A DNA stretch of 27,245 nucleotides from CAYFTL01 sp964346145 (GTDB lineage: Bacteria; Bacillota; Clostridia; Christensenellales; Aristaeellaceae). This document shows, in pieces, positions 21,586 through 27,245 of the stretch. The notes under the pieces were generated by a model, which made no database searches, was not told the DNA's origin, and was given only the letters and a program-made list of their open reading frames with translations. The stretch is taken from the NCBI GenBank assembly GCA_964346145.1, contig CAYFTL010000025.1, forward strand, positions 1-27,245, written 5' to 3'. Numbering within the stretch: position 1 is the stretch's first letter; each line of letters starts with the position of its first letter. Position numbers and translations under genes: made by a program.

Positions 21586-22065
21586 ATGTCAGCAGTAGAA
21601 GCTAACGAAAAATATCTGCAGCTAGACAAAGTGATCGCAGCAAACAAGGACAAAAAGGGTGCGGTCATGATGACTTTGCAGGAGGCGCAGAATATTTTTG
21701 GTTGCGTATCTCAGGACATTCAAAAACACATCGCAGCAGGGCTGAATGTTTCGTTGAGCGAAGTGTATGGTGTCGCAACTTTTTACTCGCAATTTGCATT
21801 GGAACCGCGTGGCCGCTATGTAATTGGTGTGTGCATGGGTACCGCTTGCTATGTTAAGAATGCCAAAGGCGTGCTGGACAAAGTGGCTGATACTTTGGAA
21901 ATTCCGGTAGGCAAAACCACGCCGGATCAGCTGTTTACGATTAAAGACACTCGTTGCTTGGGCGCTTGCGGTTTGGCTCCGGTTATGATGATCAATGACG
22001 ATGTGTACGGCAGATTGCAGCCTTCGGACATTCCGGGCATCCTGGACAAATACCGGGGAAAATAA
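21586..22065 (+). CDS. hydC: NuoE-like [2Fe-2S] hydrogenase subunit HydC (HndA)
   Basis: The 159-aa thioredoxin-fold subunit that passes electrons in NAD-linked hydrogenases and complex I. Ligands for one [2Fe-2S] cluster are Cys83, Cys88, Cys124 and Cys128 (GVCMGTACYVKNA and TRCLGACGLAPVM). The N-terminal helical bundle with VYGVATFYSQFALEPRGRY is typical of NuoE/HydC. The ATG at 21586 is supported by AAGGAGGGG; the frame open from 21532 lies between promoter and ribosome site. First gene of the HydC-ATPase-HndB-HydB-HydA operon, under the candidate Rex operator. Confidence 0.95.
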   Translation: MSAVEANEKYLQLDKVIAANKDKKGAVMMTLQEAQNIFGCVSQDIQKHIAAGLNVSLSEVYGVATFYSQFALEPRGRYVIGVCMGTACYVKNAKGVLDKVADTLEIPVGKTTPDQLFTIKDTRCLGACGLAPVMMINDDVYGRLQPSDIPGILDKYRGK

Positions 22066-22068
22066 TAT

Positions 22069-22638
22069 ATGCCTGAACTTTCTTTACATATTCTGGATTT
22101 GGTTCAAAACTCTATCGTTGCCGGTGCAAGCCGGATTATCATCAAAGTGCTGTACGATATCGGTCGAGATTTGCTTACCATAGAGATCGCCGATAACGGA
22201 AGCGGCATGGATGGGGAACTGCTCGATCGGGTAACCAGTCCTTTCGCAACAACCAGAACCACGCGCAAAGTGGGGCTGGGTGTTCCTATGTTTAAACAGT
22301 GCGCCGAACAGTGCGGGGGCAGCTTTAAGCTTGTTTCCAAGCTTGGCGAGGGCACTACGCTGTGGGCCCAGTTCCAAAACTCCCATATGGACTTGCCGCC
22401 TATGGGCGATTTAATCGGCACCATGCGCTCGCTCTTGATTGCTCATCCGCAAGCCCCCGACTTTGAACTGCATTACGGCTACGGTGAAAACATATTTATT
22501 TTTGATACGGCCGAAGTGCGTCAGGCTTTGGGCGGATTGCCGCTGGACCTGCCGGATGTGTTGGACTGGGTTAAGGGATACTTACAAGAGAACATGGATC
22601 AAGTGCGGAATATCGCAGAAAATGTACAATATACTTAA
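22069..22638 (+). CDS. Orphan histidine-kinase-type ATPase domain protein
   Basis: A 189-aa cytoplasmic protein with a GHKL ATPase fold but no phosphorylatable-His domain, sensor or membrane segment. The N-box is LHILDLVQNSIVAGA (Asn14), the G1 box IADNGSGMD, then TSPFATTRTTRKVGLGVPMFKQCAEQCGG (quoted in part: KVGLGVPMFKQCAEQCGG) as the ATP lid and G2 region, and KLGEGTT. About 65 C-terminal residues form a separate tail. It starts 3 nt after hydC and precedes the HndB-like gene, so it is translated with the hydrogenase subunits. This gene recurs inside such operons. It could be a regulator of hydrogenase activity or expression; the partner is unknown. Confidence 0.8.
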   Translation: MPELSLHILDLVQNSIVAGASRIIIKVLYDIGRDLLTIEIADNGSGMDGELLDRVTSPFATTRTTRKVGLGVPMFKQCAEQCGGSFKLVSKLGEGTTLWAQFQNSHMDLPPMGDLIGTMRSLLIAHPQAPDFELHYGYGENIFIFDTAEVRQALGGLPLDLPDVLDWVKGYLQENMDQVRNIAENVQYT

Positions 22639-22655
22639 GGGGTGTTAATAAAGGG

Positions 22656-23027
22656 ATGAAAACGTTAGCTGAACTAGAAGCCATTCGTCAAAGGACGCTG
22701 GACCAGGTAAACCTTCGAAAAGAAAACAATGATGGCACGCGCGTTGTCGTGGGCATGGCCACATGCGGCATTGCAGCGGGTGCGCGCCCGGTTATGTTGG
22801 CCTTCGTAGAAGAGGTAAAAAAGCGTAATCTGCTGGATGTCACGGTTGCCCAAACTGGCTGTATCGGCATGTGCCGCTATGAGCCCATCGTGGAGATCAC
22901 ATCGCCCGGTAAGGAAAAAGTTACCTACATCAATGTAAAACCCGAAATGGTTTCCAGGATTGTGACCGAGCATGTGGTGAACGGCAATCCCGTGGAGGAA
23001 TATACAATTTCCGCAGAAAAAGAATAA
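22656..23027 (+). CDS. Thioredoxin-like ferredoxin subunit (HndB-like)
   Basis: A 123-aa protein like HndB of the Desulfovibrio NADP-reducing hydrogenase HndABCD, with a helical N-terminus (LAELEAIRQRTLDQVNLRKE) and a [2Fe-2S] thioredoxin-like domain. The signature is VVVGMATCGIAAGARPVM and AQTGCIGMCRYEPIVEI. Only three cysteines are at ligand positions (Cys37, Cys69, Cys73); the place of the second ligand in the HydB domain (CGGTGC) is a glycine here. As far as I recall HndB proteins share this CGIAAGAR form. ATG 22656 is weakly supported by AAGGGG and AAAGGG upstream. It lies between the orphan ATPase and hydB. Confidence 0.88.
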   Translation: MKTLAELEAIRQRTLDQVNLRKENNDGTRVVVGMATCGIAAGARPVMLAFVEEVKKRNLLDVTVAQTGCIGMCRYEPIVEITSPGKEKVTYINVKPEMVSRIVTEHVVNGNPVEEYTISAEKE

Positions 23028-23067
23028 GGCCACGGCGCCGATGCAATTTTGAGGAGGTAAACCGATT

Positions 23068-24864
23068 ATGAATTTGTTCCGTTCCCACGTGCTGATCTGT
23101 GGAGGTACAGGTTGCACATCATCTGGATCTGCCCAAATTCAGAGCCGATTTGAGGAACTTTTGGCAAAAAACAAGATCCAGGATGAAATCAAGCTGGTTC
23201 GCACAGGTTGTTTTGGTCTGTGTGAAGCGGGTCCGATTGTTATCATATATCCGGAAGGCGCTTTCTATAGCCGCGTTGAAACTGAGGATGTAGAAGAAAT
23301 CGTTAATGAGCACCTGATTAAGGGCCGCGTTGTGCAGAGGCTGCTGCACAAGGACTCGGTTGACGAATTGGGCGAGATCAAGGCGCTGGATGACGTAGAC
23401 TTTTACCAGAAGCAAGAGCGCGTTGCACTGCGCAACTGCGGCGTAATCAACCCCGAAAGTATCGATGAGTACATCGCTTTTGAAGGCTACAAAGCGTTGG
23501 GCAAAGCGTTGAGCGAAATGACCCCCGAGCAGGTAATTGATACGATCAAACGGTCCGGTTTGCGTGGCCGTGGGGGCGGCGGTTTCTCCACCGGCTTAAA
23601 GTGGCAGTTCGCAGCCCAGAACAAAGCGGATCAAAAATACGTTTGCTGCAATGCAGACGAGGGCGATCCGGGCGCGTTCATGGACCGATCGGTGTTGGAG
23701 GGTGATCCCCATGCCGTGCTGGAAGCCATGGCCATTGCCGGCTACGCCATCGGCGCTTCCCAAGGTTATGTGTACGTGCGTGCTGAATATCCGATTGCGA
23801 TCGGACGCTTGCAGCTCGCCATCGAACAGGCGCGCGAATATGGCCTGTTGGGCAAGAATATTTTCGATAGCGGCTTTGATTTTGACGTTGACGTGCGATT
23901 GGGTGCCGGCGCGTTCGTATGTGGCGAGGAAACCGCGCTGATGGCATCTATCGAAGGCGGCCGTGGCGAACCCCGTCCCCGTCCTCCGTTCCCGGCAGAA
24001 AAGGGACTGTTTGGTAAGCCTACTATATTGAACAACGTGGAAACCTATGCCAACATTCCAGAAATCCTGCTAAAAGGCGTAGAATGGTTTACCTCCATGG
24101 GTACCGAAAAATCTAAGGGAACCAAAGTATTTGCGCTGGGCGGTAAGATCATTAACACCGGTCTGGTCGAAGTGCCCATGGGCACCACCTTGCACGAAAT
24201 CATTTATGATATCGGCGGCGGAATCCCCAATGGCAAGAAATTTAAAGCGGTGCAAACCGGCGGCCCCTCCGGCGGCTGTATACCGGAGTCCTTGATTCAC
24301 ACCCCCGTAGACTACGACGGGCTGACTGCTGTTGGATCCATGATGGGATCTGGCGGCATGATCGTCATGGACGAAGACAACTGCATGGTAGATATTGCTC
24401 GTTTCTTCTTAGACTTTACGGTAGATGAATCCTGTGGAAAGTGTACGCCTTGCCGCATCGGCACCCGCCGCATGCTGGAAATTTTGACCCGCATCACCGA
24501 GGGCAGAGGAAAAGAGGGCGACATTGAGAAGCTGGAAGAGTTGGCTCAGAACATTACATCCACCGCGCTGTGCGGCTTAGGGCAGACTGCGCCCAACCCG
24601 GTGCTTTCTACCATAAAGCATTTCCGCGAAGAGTATGAAGCGCATATTCGCGAAAAACGCTGCCCGGCTGGCGTATGTCAGAGCTTGCTGAAATACATCA
24701 TTGATCCGGAGAAATGTGTTGGTTGCACGCTGTGTGCCCGCGTATGCCCGGCAGACGCGATTACCGGCACGGTAAAACAACCCCATGTAATCGACACGGA
24801 TAAGTGCATCAAGTGCGGTGCTTGTATAGAAAAATGCCGCTTTGGCGCGATCTCTAAGAAGTAA
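23068..24864 (+). CDS. hydB: NuoF-like NADH/FMN hydrogenase subunit HydB (HndC)
   Basis: The 598-aa flavoprotein subunit where NAD(H) reacts and, in bifurcating enzymes, electrons are split between NAD+ and ferredoxin. Domains in order: an N-terminal [2Fe-2S] thioredoxin-like domain (Cys11, 16, 48, 52); the NuoF core with FMN/NADH loops GLRGRGGGGFSTGLKW (164-179), ADEGDPGAFMDRS and GAFVCGEETALMASIEG; a [4Fe-4S] site (Cys456/459/462 and Cys502); a Cys532/Cys537 pair that may hold zinc; and a C-terminal two-[4Fe-4S] ferredoxin domain (Cys550/553/556/560 and Cys580/583/586/590). The C-terminal ferredoxin and the extra N-terminal domain mark the HydABC/Hnd type and not complex I. ATG 23068 follows GAGGAGGT. 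Confidence 0.96.
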   Translation: MNLFRSHVLICGGTGCTSSGSAQIQSRFEELLAKNKIQDEIKLVRTGCFGLCEAGPIVIIYPEGAFYSRVETEDVEEIVNEHLIKGRVVQRLLHKDSVDELGEIKALDDVDFYQKQERVALRNCGVINPESIDEYIAFEGYKALGKALSEMTPEQVIDTIKRSGLRGRGGGGFSTGLKWQFAAQNKADQKYVCCNADEGDPGAFMDRSVLEGDPHAVLEAMAIAGYAIGASQGYVYVRAEYPIAIGRLQLAIEQAREYGLLGKNIFDSGFDFDVDVRLGAGAFVCGEETALMASIEGGRGEPRPRPPFPAEKGLFGKPTILNNVETYANIPEILLKGVEWFTSMGTEKSKGTKVFALGGKIINTGLVEVPMGTTLHEIIYDIGGGIPNGKKFKAVQTGGPSGGCIPESLIHTPVDYDGLTAVGSMMGSGGMIVMDEDNCMVDIARFFLDFTVDESCGKCTPCRIGTRRMLEILTRITEGRGKEGDIEKLEELAQNITSTALCGLGQTAPNPVLSTIKHFREEYEAHIREKRCPAGVCQSLLKYIIDPEKCVGCTLCARVCPADAITGTVKQPHVIDTDKCIKCGACIEKCRFGAISKK

Positions 24865-24883
24865 TACAAGGAGGAAATCTTCT

Positions 24884-26623
24884 ATGGATATGCTTACGCT
24901 GACCATCGACGGCATCTCGGTTACCGTACCGGAGGGTACCACTGTGCTGGAGGCCGCTCGTTCGGCGGGAGTCACGATCCCGACGCTTTGTTATTTGAAA
25001 GATATTAATGCCATCGGAGCTTGCCGCTTGTGCGTGGTGGATGCGGGCGCCCGCGCCCTGTCCCCGGCGTGCGTGCTGCCGGCCACCAATGGAATGAATG
25101 TTAAAACCAACACCCCGGAAGTGCGCAAGGCGCGCAAAATTAACCTGGAGCTGTTGCTGTCCACCCACAACAAGCGTTGCTTGAGCTGTGTACGCAACAC
25201 CAACTGTGAGTTCCAAAAACTGTGCGCAGACTACGGCGTGGAAGACGAAACCGCTTTTGCTGGCAGCATGGTTGAAACCAAAATCGACAATAAATCCCTG
25301 GCCATCGTGCGCGACAATAGCAAATGTGTGTTGTGCCGCCGATGTGTCGCAGTCTGCCAGAAGATCCAACAGGTAAGCGTTATCGGTCCGACCCAGCGCG
25401 GCTTTAACACCGCGGTGGAATCGGCCTGGGGCGTGAGTCTGGCAGATACCCCCTGCATCAACTGCGGACAGTGTATTGCGGTTTGCCCCACCGGCGCTCT
25501 GACCGAACGCGACGACACCCAAAAGGTGTGGGACGCGCTCAAGGATCCTACCAAGCACGTGGTTGTACAGCCCGCTCCTTCGGTGCGCGTGGCGCTGGGC
25601 GAAGAGTTCGGTATCCCCATGGGCACGTCGGTTACCGGCAAAATGGCTACGGCGCTTCACCGCTTGGGTTTTGATAAAGTGTTCGATACCGACTTCGGTG
25701 CCGACCTGACCATCATGGAAGAAGCCACCGAGCTGGTCAACCGGATCAAGAACAACGGCGTGTTGCCTATGACCACATCGTGCAGCCCGGGCTGGGTAAA
25801 GTTCCTGGAGCATCAATATCCTGAATTTATCCCGAACTTGTCCAGCTGCAAATCTCCTCACCAAATGTTGGGTGCGGTGATTAAAAGCTATTATGCGGAG
25901 AAGAACGGCATCGATCCCAAGGATATCGTTACCGTTTCGGTAATGCCTTGCACGGCCAAAAAGTTTGAAGCTGCCCGTCCTGAAATGGAAGAGAACGGCG
26001 TGCGCGATGTGGATATAGTCGTCACCACCCGCGAGATCGCTCGCATGATCAAACAGGCAGGCATTGATTTTGCCAAATTGCCTGATGGCGATTTTGACGT
26101 GATGATGGGCGATTCCACCGGCGCCGGCGTAATCTTTGGCGCGACCGGTGGCGTTATGGAAGCTGCCTTGCGTACCGCTTACGAAACCTTGACCGGAAAA
26201 ACCCTTGAAAAGGTGGAGTTTGAGCAAGTGCGCGGCATTGAGCGCATCAAGGAAGCTACCATTGATATCGATGGTATGGAAGTGAACGTTGCGGTTGCCA
26301 ACGGTACTGCGGCTGCGGCAGAATTGCTGGAACGCGTGAAGCGTGGCGAAAAGCAATACACTTTCATTGAAATCATGGGATGCCCCGGTGGCTGTGTAAA
26401 CGGCGGTGGTCAGCCCATCGTAACACCTGAACAGCGCATGGATGGAGATCCCCGCGTGCTGCGCGCACAGGCGTTGTACCAGGAGGACGTGGACAAGCCT
26501 TTGCGTAAATCCCACGAGAATCCGTCGATCCAAAAACTGTATGCCGATTATCTGGGTGAGCCCAATGGGCACAAGGCACACGAGCTGTTGCACACCCACT
26601 ACGAAGCTCGCGAAAAACTGTAA
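24884..26623 (+). CDS. hydA: [FeFe]-hydrogenase catalytic subunit HydA (HndD)
   Basis: The 579-aa H2-activating subunit. Domains: [2Fe-2S] plant-type (Cys36/47/50/63); His-ligated [4Fe-4S] (His95, Cys99/102/108); two [4Fe-4S] (Cys148/151/154/158, Cys191/194/197/201); the H-cluster domain; and a small-subunit-like tail (SHENPSIQKLYADYLG, HELLHTHY). Motifs: L1 TTSCSPGW (Cys300-Ser301), L2 VMPCTAKKFE (Cys356, Glu362) and L3 EIMGCPGGCVNGGGQP (Cys500, Cys504). With HydB and HydC it should couple H2 to NAD+ and ferredoxin. L1 reads Cys-Ser where many enzymes have Cys-Cys. The ATG at 24884 follows AAGGAGG; an in-frame codon at 24842 lies inside hydB. Followed by a terminator. No hydEFG maturation genes are present here. 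Confidence 0.96.
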   Translation: MDMLTLTIDGISVTVPEGTTVLEAARSAGVTIPTLCYLKDINAIGACRLCVVDAGARALSPACVLPATNGMNVKTNTPEVRKARKINLELLLSTHNKRCLSCVRNTNCEFQKLCADYGVEDETAFAGSMVETKIDNKSLAIVRDNSKCVLCRRCVAVCQKIQQVSVIGPTQRGFNTAVESAWGVSLADTPCINCGQCIAVCPTGALTERDDTQKVWDALKDPTKHVVVQPAPSVRVALGEEFGIPMGTSVTGKMATALHRLGFDKVFDTDFGADLTIMEEATELVNRIKNNGVLPMTTSCSPGWVKFLEHQYPEFIPNLSSCKSPHQMLGAVIKSYYAEKNGIDPKDIVTVSVMPCTAKKFEAARPEMEENGVRDVDIVVTTREIARMIKQAGIDFAKLPDGDFDVMMGDSTGAGVIFGATGGVMEAALRTAYETLTGKTLEKVEFEQVRGIERIKEATIDIDGMEVNVAVANGTAAAAELLERVKRGEKQYTFIEIMGCPGGCVNGGGQPIVTPEQRMDGDPRVLRAQALYQEDVDKPLRKSHENPSIQKLYADYLGEPNGHKAHELLHTHYEAREKL

Positions 26624-26636
26624 TCATTGGCTGTTT

Positions 26637-26668
26637 AAGCAGCGCGCCAATTGGCGCGCTGCTTTTTT
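26637..26668 (+). terminator. Terminator of the hydrogenase operon
   Basis: AAGCAGCGCGCCAA directly joined to its complement (26637-26664, a perfect 28-nt palindrome) followed by T's to 26668, 13 nt after the hydA stop. Confidence 0.92.
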
Positions 26669-26685
26669 GCTATGCGCAACAAAAG

Positions 26686-26728
26686 AAAAGCCTACCGCAT
26701 GCAAATAGCATTTTTGCGGTAGGCCTTT
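26686..26728 (-). terminator. Terminator of the solute-binding protein gene
   Basis: GCCTACCGCA (26690-26699) pairs with TGCGGTAGGC (26715-26724), flanked by A/T pairs. On the minus strand it is followed by CTTTTCTTTTGTT. It lies about 40 nt downstream of the minus-strand stop at 26769 and faces the hydA terminator. Confidence 0.8.
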
Positions 26729-26768
26729 GTTATGGCTAACTATATGGAATGAAAGCTAAAAATATAGT

Positions 26769-27245
26769 TTAACGGGCCAAGTACCGATCCAACGCAGCCT
26801 GTTTAATGGCTACGGCATCGTCAATCCCCATTCCTTTGACTTGCTCTACGAACGTATCAAAGTTTTCCAAAGGTTCCTGTCCCATAATGAACTTTGGCGT
26901 CATCTCGTCGCGGTAAGTATTGATGTCGGTCATGATTCGTGAGCGCTCTTGGGTTTCTTCAGCGGTTTCGGAAACAGGGGGCATAACCCAACCGGGGTCA
27001 ACCTTGCTCCACTCCTCAATACACTGCCATACTTCGGGCTGCATTTCATAGGCGCTGGAATCGCGCAAATAACCGCCGTTGTGCAGCTTAAATTTGGGGT
27101 AAACGGTCCAGAAATCCAATTCTTCTCCCTTGTCGATCACGCCGGTTTCTTCATAGATCCATGAAAGTGTCCCATCTTCGTTCCACTTGTAGGATTTGCC
27201 TTCGGGTCCGTAGGAGAGCAAGTCGGCGCCGTCTTGGCTGTACCA
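26769..27245 (-). CDS. Extracellular solute-binding protein, C-terminal part
   Basis: The last 158 residues of a binding lipoprotein of an ABC importer; the gene continues past the window end, so signal peptide and lipobox are not visible. The fragment reads GADLLSYGPEGKSYKWNEDG, then a C-terminal pattern of the Paenibacillus LipO/YtcQ-like family: TDINTYRDEMTPKFIMGQE, DTFVEQVKGMGIDDAVAIKQ and ending ALDRYLAR. Such proteins usually bind oligosaccharides and sit beside two LplB/LplC-like permease genes. Coding is open in this frame to position 27245 without a start codon being needed. It converges on the hydA operon with a back-to-back terminator pair between. Confidence 0.85.
   Translation of the reverse strand, partial: WYSQDGADLLSYGPEGKSYKWNEDGTLSWIYEETGVIDKGEELDFWTVYPKFKLHNGGYLRDSSAYEMQPEVWQCIEEWSKVDPGWVMPPVSETAEETQERSRIMTDINTYRDEMTPKFIMGQEPLENFDTFVEQVKGMGIDDAVAIKQAALDRYLAR

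Noticed and set aside
24854..26599. A 581-codon open frame on the minus strand opposite hydA
   Set aside because: It is the antisense shadow of a GC-biased conserved gene. Its translation is rich in His, Arg, Gly and Gln with no known domain, it has no ribosome site, and hydA is unambiguous on the other strand.

Overview
The window looks like a chromosomal piece of an anaerobic low-to-mid GC Firmicute, most likely class Clostridia, recovered as a metagenome-type assembly. The taxonomic clues are ribosomal protein L27 with the cleavable N-terminal extension and its protease Prp, a perfect CIRCE element in front of groESL, sigma-A promoters with strong AGGAGG ribosome sites, and a trimeric/tetrameric [FeFe]-hydrogenase operon of the Hyd/Hnd type. 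A 100-N scaffold gap lies at 7165-7264. I found no rRNA, tRNA, CRISPR array, insertion sequence or phage gene.

Layout. (1) 126-4947: an operon for a gliding-type (GldA/GldF/GldG-like) ABC exporter plus a DUF4340 protein, ending at a strong terminator. (2) 5181-7330: an unrecognised acidic, modular, single-pass membrane protein that contains the assembly gap. (3) 7493-9601: glycerol kinase and a small polytopic membrane protein. (4) 9637-10708: the L21-Prp-L27 operon. (5) 10799-11662: an OGG1-type 8-oxoguanine glycosylase, separated from convergent groESL (minus strand, 11816-13779) by a 58-nt perfect palindrome. (6) 14065-14532: dCMP deaminase. (7) 14690-16998, minus strand: a URO-D/MtaA-type methyltransferase and a PocR/AraC regulator, then a DUF6062-like cysteine/histidine protein (17234-17974). 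(8) 18163-26623: a ten-gene hydrogenase locus. (9) 26769 to the window end, minus strand: the C-terminus of an extracellular solute-binding protein.

The most interesting part is region 8. A first transcription unit (18163-21388) carries a DRTGG-like protein, an RsbT-like ATPase, a sensory-type [FeFe]-hydrogenase with altered H-cluster motifs, a second DRTGG-like protein and a PHP phosphoesterase. A second unit (21586-26623) carries the NuoE-like, HndB-like, NuoF-like and catalytic subunits of an NAD-linked, probably electron-bifurcating hydrogenase, with an orphan histidine-kinase-type ATPase inserted between the first two. The promoter of the second unit overlaps a 12/14 match to the Rex (NADH/NAD+ sensor) operator. 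The layout suggests that production or use of H2 is controlled by two inputs: NADH redox state through Rex, and possibly H2 through the sensory hydrogenase and its ATPase partners. The Rex match and domain calls are read from sequence; the signalling link is inference.
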